A stretch of DNA of 64,000 nt from Hydrogenophilaceae bacterium (GCA_024709485.1 JANJWO010000065.1:61670-125669); one strand, 5' to 3'; positions 1-10,051 are shown, counted from the stretch's first letter. Numbers and translations are program-made. The notes: generated from the letters alone by a model not told the origin.

Positions 1-985
1 GGGCGGACAGGAGTTCGCCGAGCGCGGCGCCGTCCAGCGCCTGGTTGACGATGATGCGGGGCGGGATGGGCTTGTCCTGGTAATGCTGCTCGATGAAAGC
101 TTCCAGCACTTCGGCGCCGCTGACTTGCTCGGTGTTCTTGGGAAAGAAATGGCGGTCGCCCAGGTGGCGCCCGCCGCGCACCATGGCCAGCGCCACGCAC
201 CACACCCCCTGTTCCAGGATCGCGGCGATGATGTCGGCGTCGCGTTCGGCGTCGCCCTCGATCACCTGCTGTTCGCGCACCTTGGCGAGATTCTGGATCT
301 GGTTGCGGTAGCTGGCGGCCAGTTCGAATTCAAGTCTGCCTGCCGCCGCCTGCATGCGCGCGGTCAGATCCTGCAGCAGCTCGTCTTCCTTGCCCTCCAG
401 GAACAGCACCGCGCGTCTGACGTCGGCGGCGTAATCCTCGGGGCGGATGGCGTTGACGCAGGGTCCGCTGCAGCGCTTGATCTGGTACAGCAGGCAGGGG
501 CGTGAGCGGTTGGCGAACACGCTGTCCTCGCAGGTGCGCAGGCGGAACACGCGCTGCACCAGATTGATGGTTTCGCGCACCGCCCAGGCGTTGGGATAGG
601 GGCCGAAGTAACGGCTTTTCCTGTCCTGCGCGCCGCGGTAGTAAGCCAGGCGCGGGCTGGCATGGCCGGAGATCATCAGGTAGGGATAGGACTTGTCGTC
701 GCGGAACAGGATGTTGTAGCGCGGCGCGAGCGTCTTGATCAGGTTGTTTTCCAGCAGCAGCGCCTCGGCCTCGGTGCGCGTCACCGTGATGTCGACGCGC
801 GCGATTTTCGCCACCATCAGCTGGATGCGCGGCGACAGCCCGCTTTTGTTGAAATAGCTGGAGACGCGCTTTTTCAGGTCGCGCGCCTTGCCCACGTAGA
901 GCACGCTCTCCTCCGGCCCGATCATGCGGTAGACGCCGGGCAGATTGGGGAGCGAAGCGAGAAAGCCTTTAAGGTCGAAAGACAA
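1..985 (-). CDS. uvrC: Excinuclease ABC subunit C (UvrC), 3' end outside the window; TTG start proposed
   Basis: Manual minus-strand translation: (TTG)[20 protein letters not shown]...[14 protein letters not shown]...[19 protein letters not shown]...[30 protein letters not shown]...; GIY-YIG UvrC N-terminus. Absent from the ORF track because of the non-ATG start and the window edge. Confidence 0.9.
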   Translation of the reverse strand, partial: MSFDLKGFLASLPNLPGVYRMIGPEESVLYVGKARDLKKRVSSYFNKSGLSPRIQLMVAKIARVDITVTRTEAEALLLENNLIKTLAPRYNILFRDDKSYPYLMISGHASPRLAYYRGAQDRKSRYFGPYPNAWAVRETINLVQRVFRLRTCEDSVFANRSRPCLLYQIKRCSGPCVNAIRPEDYAADVRRAVLFLEGKEDELLQDLTARMQAAAGRLEFELAASYRNQIQNLAKVREQQVIEGDAERDADIIAAILEQGVWCVALAMVRGGRHLGDRHFFPKNTEQVSGAEVLEAFIEQHYQDKPIPPRIIVNQALDGAALGELLSA

Positions 986-1060
986 AATCGGATTTACAAG
1001 GAGGACAAGAGGAAACCGGATTGGCGTTTTACGCTTGTTCGCCTGTCCTCTTTGTTCAAG

Positions 1061-1249
1061 CTAATCGTCTTCGTCGAGCAGCACGCCGGCGATGGCCCAG
1101 TTCTCGTCCGGCAGTTCCTCGAAGGCGATGTAGGTGTAGCGCGCCGGCTTGCCGGCGTGCTTTTCCAGGGTGGCGGTGATTTCCTCGGCGATGGCCTGCT
1201 TCTGCGCGCGCGTGAGCTTGCCGGCGAGTTTGATCGAGACGACGGGCAT
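1061..1249 (-). CDS. 4-oxalocrotonate tautomerase family protein, 62 aa
   Basis: Small protein starting Met-Pro (MPVVSIKLAGKLTRAQKQAIAEEITATLEK), the catalytic Pro1 layout of tautomerases. Confidence 0.75.
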   Translation of the reverse strand: MPVVSIKLAGKLTRAQKQAIAEEITATLEKHAGKPARYTYIAFEELPDENWAIAGVLLDEDD

Positions 1250-1251
1250 GG

Positions 1252-1902
1252 CTACTCCTTGAGATCCTGAACGATACGTGCGAACACGGCGCGAAACATG
1301 TCCGCTGTGAGGCGCCGTGTCTGGGTATTGTAGCGGGAGCAGTGGTAGGAGTCGTACAGGCGCAGGCCCGAGGGCAGCTCATGCGCGGCGCCATGGCCGA
1401 AGGCGTGGGCCTTGGCCTTGAGGCCTTGCGCCATGAGCACCGCGGCATGGGCGATATTGCCGAGCGCAAGCACCGCGGTTCCGGGGGGCAGGGCGGCAAG
1501 CTCGGCCTGGAGATGGCGGTTGCACTGTTTGATCTCGGCGGTTTCCGGCTTGTTCGCGGGCGGCAGGCATTTGACCGCGTTGGTGATGCGGCAGCCGATG
1601 AGTTCCAGACCGTCGTCGGCGGAGACCGAAACCGGCCGGCTGGCGAAGCCGAATTGATGCAGGGTCTCGTACAGCAGGATGCCGGCGTAATCGCCGGTGA
1701 AAGGCCGCCCCGTGCGATTCGCGCCGTTCAGCCCCGGCGCCAGGCCGACGATCAGCAGCCGCGGTCTTGCCGTCCCGAAAGGCAGCACCGGTTTGCAATG
1801 GTAGCCGGGGTGGCCGGCCTTGACCTCATCGAGGAAACCGGCCAGGCGCGGGCAAGCGCGGCATTCAGTGAGCGTGTTCGTCATGTTGCGGGCGCTGCTC
1901 AT
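1252..1902 (-). CDS. Uracil-DNA glycosylase family protein (UDG family 5-like); an internal Met at 1884 is also possible
   Basis: LLIVGLAPGLNGANRTGRPFTGDYAG and ITNAVKCLPPANKP motifs; N-terminal CRACPRL iron-sulfur-type cysteines. Confidence 0.8.
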   Translation of the reverse strand: MSSARNMTNTLTECRACPRLAGFLDEVKAGHPGYHCKPVLPFGTARPRLLIVGLAPGLNGANRTGRPFTGDYAGILLYETLHQFGFASRPVSVSADDGLELIGCRITNAVKCLPPANKPETAEIKQCNRHLQAELAALPPGTAVLALGNIAHAAVLMAQGLKAKAHAFGHGAAHELPSGLRLYDSYHCSRYNTQTRRLTADMFRAVFARIVQDLKE

Positions 1903-2806
1903 GCAGGAGAACGGGCGCGATTGAAACGATTTCCGGCTGCAGGGTGATGTGGCCGATGCCGAAATCCTTCTGCAGCAGGATTTGCGCGCTGGACAGGATC
2001 TGCGGCCAGTGCTCCAGATCCTTCACGTCGATGTGGGCCGACAAGGCGACCTGCCCGCTGGCCAGCGTCCAGATATGCAGATCATGGACCCGCACGACGT
2101 GCTCGAGCTGCGCCATGCTGTTGCCGACGGTATTGAGGTCGATATGGACGGGCACGCCTTCCATCAGGACGTGCAGGGATTTTTTCAGCAGGTTGAGCGT
2201 GGAAACCAGGATCAGCAGCGAGATCACCACCGACAGCAGAGGGTCGATCGGCGACCAGCCGGTGAGCATGATCACCAGGCCCGCCGTCAGCGCGGCGACC
2301 GAGCCCAGCGCATCGCCGGCGACGTGCAGCAGGGCGGCGTTGCGGTTGAGGCTCTCCTCGCCTTTCATCAAGAGCCAGCCGACGGCCAGGTTGACGCCCA
2401 GGCCGATCAGGGCCACCACGAAAACCATCGTGCCCTGGACTTCGCGCGGCGCGCTGAAGCGCTGCCAGGCTTCGTAAACGATGAACGCGACCAGCGCCAG
2501 CATGACCAGGCTGTTGATCAGCGCCGCCACCACTTCGGCGCGCGCCAGGCCGTAGGAATGGCTTGCCGAGGGCGGCCGCCGCGACAGCCAGGCGGCGAAG
2601 GCGGCAAGCCCAAGCGACAGGCTGTCGGTCAGCATGTGTCCGGCATCGGCCACCAGGGCGAGCGAGTTTGCCGCCAGGCCGACGACGGCTTCGACTGCGG
2701 CGAAGCCGAGGGTGAACAGGAGCGCCCAGCCGAACGTGCGATGCCCGCGGCTGTGCGGGTGGTAATGCATGATGTTGTCGCCGGAATGCTCGTGGAAAGG
2801 GTTCAT
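1865..2806 (-). CDS. Cation diffusion facilitator transporter (CzcD/ZitB type)
   Basis: Start trimmed to [69 protein letters not shown]; HxxxD-type TM motif and CDF C-terminal domain. Confidence 0.9.
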   Translation of the reverse strand: MNPFHEHSGDNIMHYHPHSRGHRTFGWALLFTLGFAAVEAVVGLAANSLALVADAGHMLTDSLSLGLAAFAAWLSRRPPSASHSYGLARAEVVAALINSLVMLALVAFIVYEAWQRFSAPREVQGTMVFVVALIGLGVNLAVGWLLMKGEESLNRNAALLHVAGDALGSVAALTAGLVIMLTGWSPIDPLLSVVISLLILVSTLNLLKKSLHVLMEGVPVHIDLNTVGNSMAQLEHVVRVHDLHIWTLASGQVALSAHIDVKDLEHWPQILSSAQILLQKDFGIGHITLQPEIVSIAPVLLHEQRPQHDEHAH

Positions 2807-3885
2807 CAGGCGGTCTTTCCGCAGTAGTCGGTGGGGTCGGCGCCCAGCGCCAGGTCGCCGCTTTCCAGACCGAGCGCGGCGATGGCGTGGCGCGCCCGCG
2901 CATAGGCCGCCTGCTCCCGCAATTGCGTCATCGACAGGGCGTGCGGTTCGCCGTGCAGGCGCGCCAGGCGCGCCCGGCTCGCCGCCGACCACTCGAAATC
3001 GAGCCGTCCCAGCACCTCGTCGGCGAGGTCGGGGCGGTTGCAGATCAGCGCCATGTCGCAGCCGGCCTCGAGCGCGGCAAGCGCGCGGGCGGTGATGTCG
3101 CCCGCCACGGCGGCGCCTTCCATGGTGAGGTCGTCGCTGAAGATCATGCCCTGGAAATTCAGTTCGCCGCGCAGCACCCGCTGCAGCCAGAAGCGCGAGA
3201 ACCCGGCGGGCGCGGCATCGGCTTTCGGATAGATGACGTGCGCCGGCATGACGGCGGCGAGGCCCATGTCGATCAGCGCCCTGAATGGCAGCAGATCGTT
3301 GAGCGCAATGTCCGCATAGTCGCGCTCGTCCACGGGAATGGCGACGTGCGAGTCGGCGGCGATATGGCCGTGTCCGGGAAAATGCTTGCCGCAGGCCGCC
3401 ATGCCCGCATCCTTCATGCCCAGCATGAGGGCATGGGAAAGCTCGATGACGGCCTGTGGTGCGTGGTGAAAGGCGCGGTCGCCGATGACGCTGGAAACGC
3501 CGCAGTCGAGGTCGAGCACCGGCGCGAAGCTGAGATCGACGCCGTGCGCACGCAGCTCCGCGGCCATGACGTAGCCGGCCTCGCGCGCCAGGGTCTTGGC
3601 CTGGTGCGGGCGCGCGTCGTAAATCCGCCCGAGTATCCGCATCGGCGGCAGGCGCGTGAAGCCGTCGCGGAAACGCTGCACCCGTCCGCCCTCCTGGTCG
3701 GCCGCGATCAGCAGCGGCGGCGACTTGAGCGCGCGGATCTCGGCAGTGAGCTGCGCGAGCTGCGCCGGATTTTCGTAATTGCGCGCGAACAGGATGACGC
3801 CGCCCACCAGCGGATGCGCCAGGCGCGTGCGGTCGTCATCAGTGAGCGCGGTGCCGCGCACGTCGAGCATCAACGGGCCGAGCAT
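2806..3885 (-). CDS. nagZ: Beta-N-acetylhexosaminidase NagZ
   Basis: [38 protein letters not shown]...[20 protein letters not shown]3 NagZ signature. Confidence 0.93.
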   Translation of the reverse strand: MLGPLMLDVRGTALTDDDRTRLAHPLVGGVILFARNYENPAQLAQLTAEIRALKSPPLLIAADQEGGRVQRFRDGFTRLPPMRILGRIYDARPHQAKTLAREAGYVMAAELRAHGVDLSFAPVLDLDCGVSSVIGDRAFHHAPQAVIELSHALMLGMKDAGMAACGKHFPGHGHIAADSHVAIPVDERDYADIALNDLLPFRALIDMGLAAVMPAHVIYPKADAAPAGFSRFWLQRVLRGELNFQGMIFSDDLTMEGAAVAGDITARALAALEAGCDMALICNRPDLADEVLGRLDFEWSAASRARLARLHGEPHALSMTQLREQAAYARARHAIAALGLESGDLALGADPTDYCGKTA

Positions 3886-4265
3886 CAGCTTTTCTCCAGC
3901 ACGACATAGGCGATGACGTATTCCTGCTCATCGCTCAGGGAAAGATGGTGCGCGGTGATGCCGCGCTGGCGCAGCCAGGCCGCCAGTTCCGGATGAAAGC
4001 TCAGTCCCGGCTGTCCAAGCGGGGTGTGGGTGACGGCCAGGCTGCGCAGCTGCAGGGGCGGGCGCAGGCCGGTGCCGGCGGCCTTGGCGAAGGCTTCCTT
4101 GGCGGCGAAGCGCTTGGCCAGGAAGCGCGCCGGCTCGGTGGCGGAGAAGAACTCCTGGTGCTCCTCGGGCGCGAGCAGGCGGTCGGCGTAATGCTCGCCG
4201 AAACGCGCCAGGCCGCTTTCCAGCCTTGCCACTTTCACCAGGTCGACGCCGATGCCGTAGATCAT
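3885..4265 (-). CDS. acpS: Holo-[acyl-carrier-protein] synthase
   Basis: [35 protein letters not shown]...[21 protein letters not shown]; AcpS motifs. Confidence 0.93.
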   Translation of the reverse strand: MIYGIGVDLVKVARLESGLARFGEHYADRLLAPEEHQEFFSATEPARFLAKRFAAKEAFAKAAGTGLRPPLQLRSLAVTHTPLGQPGLSFHPELAAWLRQRGITAHHLSLSDEQEYVIAYVVLEKS

Positions 4266-5119
4266 GGCGTCAATTTAACGGGTAATCCGGCTTTCCGGAT
4301 AGTCTCCGCCCAGTTTTCCATCCAGGAAACCGGCAGCGGCGACAAACGCGGCGCCTGCGGCTGCAGCGATGGCCGCGCCAGGCCGTAGAGCAGCACGCCC
4401 TGCACGGGGATGCGTTGCTGCCTGATGCGGCGAACCATATCCAGGTAGGCGGCCTGTTCGGCCTCGTCCGGCGGCGCGCCATCGAGGGCGAATACGCAGC
4501 TCTGCAGCCAGGTCGGGCACAGCGTGGCGGCCAGCTTCAGGCGCGCGAAATGCTTTTCCGGTGGGGTGCGGGTCTGGTTGACGCGGCGCAGGCCGGCGGC
4601 GGTGGCGCTGTCGAACTTGAACCAGACTTCGCCGTTTAACGCCGCCATCTTTTTCAGGCCGTCCTGCACGCGCGGGCGGTCGATGAGGCTGCCGTTGGTG
4701 ATCAGCACCAGCTTGATCTGGCCGGTGAGACCGAAGTCCGCCATGACCCGACCGATCAAGTCGATCACCTGCGGGAATTCCTTCGCGCTGGTGGGTTCGC
4801 CGTTGCCCGAGAGCGCGATGTCGTTCAAGCGGCGCGCCCCTTGCGGTACGCGGGTCTGCATGAAATCTCCCCGCACTATATCCTGCAGCATGGCCCGCAG
4901 CTCCGTTTCCAGTTGCGCGAGATCGATGGCCGGCGCCGTGCCGCGCGCCAGACCGGGCACCTGGCAGTAGATGCAGGCCCAGTTGCAGGCATTGTTGGGA
5001 TTGAGGTTGACGCCGACCGACACCCCGCCCGCCCGGCGCGACACCACGGGGTAGACGTAGCGCATGCGCGCGCTGTCGCGGTCGTGGTTGGCAGGGCTCA
5101 GTTTATGGCTGGGTGACAT
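4262..5119 (-). CDS. Radical SAM protein
   Basis: Start trimmed to MSPSHKLSPANHDRDSARMRYVYPVVSRRAGGVSVGVNLNPNNACNWACIYCQVPG; CxxxCxxC cluster (CNWACIYC). Confidence 0.85.
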   Translation of the reverse strand: MSPSHKLSPANHDRDSARMRYVYPVVSRRAGGVSVGVNLNPNNACNWACIYCQVPGLARGTAPAIDLAQLETELRAMLQDIVRGDFMQTRVPQGARRLNDIALSGNGEPTSAKEFPQVIDLIGRVMADFGLTGQIKLVLITNGSLIDRPRVQDGLKKMAALNGEVWFKFDSATAAGLRRVNQTRTPPEKHFARLKLAATLCPTWLQSCVFALDGAPPDEAEQAAYLDMVRRIRQQRIPVQGVLLYGLARPSLQPQAPRLSPLPVSWMENWAETIRKAGLPVKLTP

Positions 5120-5161
5120 GAGTATTGGGCGGGGGCGAGGTTCTCGTGGCGGACTTGAAAT

Positions 5162-5190
5162 TTGGCGGAAGCGGTGAGATTCTCTCACCG
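5162..5190. repeat. Partial copy of the tRNA-Ser 3' end followed by an inverted repeat
   Basis: ttggcggaagcggtgagattc at 5162-5182 is identical to 5264-5284 (tRNA 3' end); cggtgaga-ttc-tctcaccg forms a perfect 8-bp stem. Confidence 0.8.
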
Positions 5191-5264
5191 TAGCCCGCAT
5201 GAACACGGGTTTTGGCTGCGCCGAAACCGGCAAGTTAGCCAAGCAATCCATTGGCGGAATCCAT

Positions 5265-5354
5265 TGGCGGAAGCGGTGAGATTCGAACTCACGAATGACT
5301 TGCGTCATTGCCGGTTTTCAAGACCGGTGCATTCAACCACTCTGCCACGCTTCC
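5265..5354 (-). tRNA. tRNA-Ser (TGA anticodon), CCA encoded
   Basis: Reverse complement reads GGAAGCGTGGCAGAGTGGTTGAATGCACCGGTCTTGAAAACCGGCAATGACGCAAGTCATTCGTGAGTTCGAATCTCACCGCTTCCGCCA; acceptor, anticodon, long variable and T arms all pair. Confidence 0.93.
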
Positions 5355-5697
5355 CAATAATTTAAATTTGCCGGTTTTAGTTCCGGCCGGGCTGTCGCGC
5401 TTAACCTGCTACGCAGATTAGCCTGCACTGGCGCAGTCGCTTCGCGCCTTGGCGCCAAGGCCGGTGCCTTGAGCCGCGCGGCCAGGCTTTCGTTTTGTCC
5501 GCCTCCCGGAAGCATCGGGGCCTCCGGTTTCCGGGGGTGCAGTGCTTTTTCCCAGGCGCTGCGCTTCGTGTCTTGTGGGGTAATATCCAAGCCGAACCCC
5601 GGGTGCGTATTGTACGTTTTGCCGGCAGCGGCGTCGATTGCCCGCCGCACCCGCCAAGATGTTTTTGAACCGGGAACGTGACCCGCTTGCATAAGGA

Positions 5698-7194
5698 ATG
5701 ATGGGCTTACTGGAAAAGATCAGGTCGATTGTCGCAGGAGGGGAGGGGCGGCGCGGCACGCCCTTCGTTTCGGTGAGGGCCACGCAGAGATGGCTGAGCA
5801 ATCTGCCGGGCGCTTCCGATTACGACATTCATCATGTTCTGGTGGAGGGGCTCGAACGCTATAACGGGGATACCCGCGGCGAGGTGCTCAAGCGCATCAG
5901 GATGCTGGGCCTGCTCGAAGAAGCGGGGCTGCCCCTGCAGGCCAGGCTGGTCGATCAGTATCTTCAAAGCCATGCGCGGAGCGAACCCGCCAGGCAGCCC
6001 TTGTGGCGCGAATGCCACTTGTTCTGGGACCAGTTGACCGTTGCCTACCTGCCATTCCTGAATCTGGCGCTGAGAGGGGGCGAGGAGTCGGGAAAGCTTG
6101 CGTCAATGGCCACGCCGATCGCCGTCAAGAGCCTGCGCTATTTTTCCTTGGGCATGCGTTGGGAATATTTGCGCGGGCGACGCCCTGCCGAATCGGCCTG
6201 GCGGCGCCTGCACAAAATCTACCGTGCCGCGGAGAGCGCCGGCATTGCCCTGGACGAGACGGACATTGCGGAGGGCGGCAAGACGAGTTGCGCGCGCGAA
6301 TATGTGATGACGCTGCTGTTCGATCTGGCCAATCCCTACGCATTCTGCCCCACCGAGATCAAATCCGCGCTCGGGCTGCTCGATGGCCTCATGGTCTTGC
6401 CCGTGCCCGAGGCGGGATTGAGGCGCGGGCTGCATACGCACATGGTCGACCTGACCGCGACAGCCGGGCCGGACAGGATCGATGAGCGCTGGGTGCCGGG
6501 CGGGCGACTGCGCTATCTCGATTTCCGTGACGTCATGCGCGAGCTTGAAGAGCATGCGAGGCGGGACCCGGGCAGCCCGCGCGCCGCGGTGGCGAAAAAG
6601 CTCGCGAGCGTGATCGGCCGCGCCGGGGCCAGCCGCCGGGGGCCGCGCAAGCCGCGCATGGGCGAAGTGAGGGCGGTTTTCGGGGCGGAGCGGGTATTCC
6701 GCATATTTTCCCCGCTGCCAGGCGCCGCCCAGGATGCCGAGTACCTCACCCTGCGCGACGAGAGCGGCGCAGGCCTTGGCTTCGTCTTGGGCGAGGCGCG
6801 GGAACTGCAGCCGGGCTGCCTGATGGCGGTCGATCGCGACGACGGCTGCGGCAACTGGCAGTTGCTGGCGGCCCGCTGGCTGAGGGAAGAGGACAGCCAA
6901 TGGCTGCTGGGCACCGAGGTGCTGTCCAGACACCCCAAGCGGGCGGACATCGAATGGGAGGCCGAAGGCGTGGGCAGGGAGGCCGCCGCTGCGCTCTTTC
7001 TGCCCTTGGCCAGCGCAAGCCAGGGGGCGACAAGCAATCTGCTGCTGCCCCGGATGGCCTACCTGGCCGGGCGCGAATTGCTGCTGCGCCAGGATGACGG
7101 CACGCGTTACCGCCTCAGGCTGGGGGACGCCGTCGAACCCCACGAATCCTGGCTGCGGGCGGAGTTCGACGTGCTGGCGCGGGAGGCCGTCTGA
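5698..7194 (+). CDS. Hypothetical protein, 498 aa
   Basis: Long ORF with plausible start; no family recognised. Confidence 0.7.
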   Translation: MMGLLEKIRSIVAGGEGRRGTPFVSVRATQRWLSNLPGASDYDIHHVLVEGLERYNGDTRGEVLKRIRMLGLLEEAGLPLQARLVDQYLQSHARSEPARQPLWRECHLFWDQLTVAYLPFLNLALRGGEESGKLASMATPIAVKSLRYFSLGMRWEYLRGRRPAESAWRRLHKIYRAAESAGIALDETDIAEGGKTSCAREYVMTLLFDLANPYAFCPTEIKSALGLLDGLMVLPVPEAGLRRGLHTHMVDLTATAGPDRIDERWVPGGRLRYLDFRDVMRELEEHARRDPGSPRAAVAKKLASVIGRAGASRRGPRKPRMGEVRAVFGAERVFRIFSPLPGAAQDAEYLTLRDESGAGLGFVLGEARELQPGCLMAVDRDDGCGNWQLLAARWLREEDSQWLLGTEVLSRHPKRADIEWEAEGVGREAAAALFLPLASASQGATSNLLLPRMAYLAGRELLLRQDDGTRYRLRLGDAVEPHESWLRAEFDVLAREAV

Positions 7195-7200
7195 GCCGGA

Positions 7201-7509
7201 TCAGTGCGTGGTGGGGTCGGGCTTTTTGCGGGAAATCTGCACCGTTTTCGCGGTCTGCTCCTGATCCGGATAAACCGGCCGGGACTCGGCCAGCCCCAGG
7301 GCGGCGCCGAGTTCGCGTTCGCGCGTGGCGATCAGTTCGAAGCAGGACTTGATCTGCTCCACGGTGTCGTCGGACAGAAAGCCCGAGGTGCCGGGCTGCG
7401 GCGTGGCGTCGCGCACCACACTGGCCAGCGTCTTGCGCATGGCGCGCAGGATGCGCTGTTCCACGCTCATTTCCTTTGCGGCGAGTTCCTTGATTTTGTC
7501 GTCTGACAT
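7201..7509 (-). CDS. Hypothetical protein, 102 aa
   Basis: MSDDKIKELAAKEMSVEQRILRAMRKTLASVVRDATPQPGTSGFLSDDTVEQIKSCFELIATRERELGAALGL...; tightly spaced behind the FNR-type gene. Confidence 0.7.
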   Translation of the reverse strand: MSDDKIKELAAKEMSVEQRILRAMRKTLASVVRDATPQPGTSGFLSDDTVEQIKSCFELIATRERELGAALGLAESRPVYPDQEQTAKTVQISRKKPDPTTH

Positions 7510-7530
7510 GTCGGTTCCTTCAAGTTTGGT

Positions 7531-9012
7531 TTACACCGCCATGGCGGTGAGTCTGGATTTCTGGAATCCTGCAGCGACGAGTTGCGCCACGGCAGGGGCG
7601 ATAAAGGCTTCGGGGCCGGCCAGGTAGAGGTCGGCCTGGCGCACCCTGGGGAATTCGGCCAGCAGTCTTTCCACCACGCCGGCGACGGCGGCATCCGCCG
7701 AATCGCGGTTGGCCATGGAAACCGGGAGATAGCGGAAGGTCTCCAATGCGTCGCTCCAGGCGCGGCACAGATTGTTCATATAGTGCCCATCCGGCGAGGA
7801 GGCGCCCCAGATCAGCCCCATTTCCTCGTTCGACTCGCGTGCCATGGTGTGCTCGAGCAGGCTTTTGATGGGTGCGAAGCCGCGGTCGAAGGCAATGAAG
7901 ATCAAGCCGCCCTGGGCGTCCTCATCGAGGAGGTAATCCCCCCAGGGGCCGTACACGGTGACACTCTCGCCGGCCTTCATGCCGTTCCACACCCGCTGCC
8001 CGAAGGCGCCGCCCAGTCCGCGCTCGACATGGAACTGCAGGTCGCGATCGTTGCAGGGGCAGCTGGCGATGGGGAATTCCGCCGAGCCGGCGGCGGTATG
8101 ACCCAGCGTGACGCTTTGCCCGGCGAGAAAACGCAGACGATGGCTGCGCGGCGTTTGCAGGTGCAGGAGCATCATGTCGTTGCTCAACTGCGTGACCGCC
8201 TTCACCCGCGCGGTCAGCTGCTGCTTGGGGATGTCGCTCGCCGAGCGGGCTTCCAGCGCTTCCAGCACCACGTCGCTGACGGCGGTGTGGCAGCACATCA
8301 AAGTGTAGCCCTGCTGTTTTTCCGGGTCGGACAGCACGTAGTCGTAGTGCTTGGTCTGCATGACCTGGCCGGAAATGACCCGCGCCTTGCACAGGCCGCA
8401 ATTGCCGCTGCTGCAGCCGTAGTTGAGCGCCAGCCCGGCTTTCAGCGCGGCTTCCAGCAGGGAGTCGTTGCCTTCGACGAAAAAGTCCCGTCCCGAGGGC
8501 TGCAGGGTGACGTGGGCCGACATGACTTTGAGCATAGCATCCATTACCGCAAGGGAATCGGGTTTTTGTTCTTCGCCCAGCACGTGGCGGAGCTCGCGTT
8601 CCAGCCATTGATCCAGCTGTTCGAGGGCGCTTTGCGCGGCGGGCGCAGCCGTCCCGGCGAGCGCCTGGATGCGCGCTTGCAGGCCGACGACGAGGGTGTG
8701 ATAGCGCTGCAGGTGCAGCTTGAGATCGTTGAGCTCCATGCCTTGCTCGAACAGGCGCTCGGCGAGCACTTCCTTGGCGGGAAGCGTGCGATCCATGATG
8801 CGGCGGCGGAAGGCCTCTTCCTTGATCTTGCGGGTCTGCTCGAACAGGCCGCTGTCTTCCAGCTTGAGGTCGGGATAAATCCGCAGCAGCTCTTCGGTCG
8901 AGATGGTGCCGTCGAAGGAGTGCAGCCCGCCGTCCTTGATGCGCTTTTGCAATGCGGCGCGCGAAACGCCGATCAGCTTGGCGGCGCGGGAGAGGGCGAG
9001 CTGCTGGGGCAT
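7531..9012 (-). CDS. HTH/coiled-coil - 2Fe-2S ferredoxin - FAD/NAD(P) ferredoxin-reductase fusion
   Basis: Trimmed start MPQQLALSRAAKLIGVSRAALQKRIKDGGLHSFDGTISTEELLRIYPDL (HTH-like); CSSGNCGLCKARV...CCHT 2Fe-2S motif; FNR-like C-terminal half (FLAGQSVTLG, FIAFDRGFAPIKSLLEH). Confidence 0.85.
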   Translation of the reverse strand: MPQQLALSRAAKLIGVSRAALQKRIKDGGLHSFDGTISTEELLRIYPDLKLEDSGLFEQTRKIKEEAFRRRIMDRTLPAKEVLAERLFEQGMELNDLKLHLQRYHTLVVGLQARIQALAGTAAPAAQSALEQLDQWLERELRHVLGEEQKPDSLAVMDAMLKVMSAHVTLQPSGRDFFVEGNDSLLEAALKAGLALNYGCSSGNCGLCKARVISGQVMQTKHYDYVLSDPEKQQGYTLMCCHTAVSDVVLEALEARSASDIPKQQLTARVKAVTQLSNDMMLLHLQTPRSHRLRFLAGQSVTLGHTAAGSAEFPIASCPCNDRDLQFHVERGLGGAFGQRVWNGMKAGESVTVYGPWGDYLLDEDAQGGLIFIAFDRGFAPIKSLLEHTMARESNEEMGLIWGASSPDGHYMNNLCRAWSDALETFRYLPVSMANRDSADAAVAGVVERLLAEFPRVRQADLYLAGPEAFIAPAVAQLVAAGFQKSRLTAMAV

Positions 9013-9013
9013 G

Positions 9014-9949
9014 TCAGGTCTGCCCGATGCGGTCGTAGTAACGCGCCCGGTACATGATGCGCGTGTGCGCGGGCGTGTCGACGAAGCCGGTGCGGTCATG
9101 CAGCACGTTGTTGCACAAAAGCCCCATGCCGGCTTCCAGCCTGTGCTGGAATTTCCAGGGCAGGTCCTGGTCGAGGAATTTTCCGATGGCGGCGACCGCG
9201 GCCTGGGTGGCGGCGTCCTGCTTCCAGGCGATCGAGCGGGTGCGCGCGGTATAGCGCAGGTGCAGCTGGCCGCCGCGCAGGGTGGAGAACACCGGGCCGG
9301 TTTCCTCGGCGCGCGCGACGCCGTTGTCATCCAGGCGCGCGGGGATGGACATAGCGTCTTCCTGCATCAAGGCGCGGATGTGTCCGGGATTCTCGTCGCG
9401 CAGCAAGAGGTAGAGGATCTCGTGGTCGAGCAGCGCATTGGCGCCGCCCTCATGGGCGGGCGCCACGCAATGCAGCATCATGCCGAGGATCTGGCGCTCG
9501 GGGCGGTTGTAATAGCCGTCGGTATGCCAGCGGATGGGGCGGTCGGTGTAGGGGATGAACTCGCCTTTCTTGCCGCCGCTTTCCGACGCCGTCAGCGTGC
9601 TGATGTCGTCCGCGTCCGACATCAGGTTGGCATCGAGATGCTCGAGCCCGAACTGCCGGCCCAGCAGGCGCGGGATGTCCTTGTCCGCGCCCGCATCCGG
9701 GCCGGCGTAGATCGCCATGTTGGCCTTGCGGCAGCGCGCCAGCAGGGCGGCGTGCTCCGCCGCGCTCAGCGCCCTGGGATCGGCGACTTCCACCACCAGG
9801 TCTTCCACCCGCTGCGGATAATCGCGCAGCTTGGCCTCGCGCCAGGCGCGGTAAGCGGCGTCATTGTCCGGATGGAACGGGCTGTTCGGATGGATCAATT
9901 CAACCTCCCGTGGCAAGCCGCGGAGCCTGCCTCGCGCCTGGGCCCGCAT
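9014..9949 (-). CDS. TauD/TfdA-family dioxygenase
   Basis: RPIRWHTDGYYNRPERQILGMMLHCVAPAHEGGANALLDHE (HxD) and distal H/R (NNVLHDRTGFVDTPAHTRIMYRARYYDR). Confidence 0.8.
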   Translation of the reverse strand: MRAQARGRLRGLPREVELIHPNSPFHPDNDAAYRAWREAKLRDYPQRVEDLVVEVADPRALSAAEHAALLARCRKANMAIYAGPDAGADKDIPRLLGRQFGLEHLDANLMSDADDISTLTASESGGKKGEFIPYTDRPIRWHTDGYYNRPERQILGMMLHCVAPAHEGGANALLDHEILYLLLRDENPGHIRALMQEDAMSIPARLDDNGVARAEETGPVFSTLRGGQLHLRYTARTRSIAWKQDAATQAAVAAIGKFLDQDLPWKFQHRLEAGMGLLCNNVLHDRTGFVDTPAHTRIMYRARYYDRIGQT

Positions 9950-10051
9950 GCCTGCGGAGAGTCGCCTTGATTGCGTGGACGCCTGGCATTTTTCTGCGAA
10001 TCCCGTGTTCTCCGTGGCTGATTGTTTCGGGGCCGCTTGTTTCAGGGCCGT

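Noticed and set aside
5418-5697. ORFs in the gap between tRNA-Ser and the 498-aa gene
   Set aside because: Short, overlapping ORFs on both strands without credible composition; region looks intergenic with palindromes such as CCTTGGCGCCAAGG.
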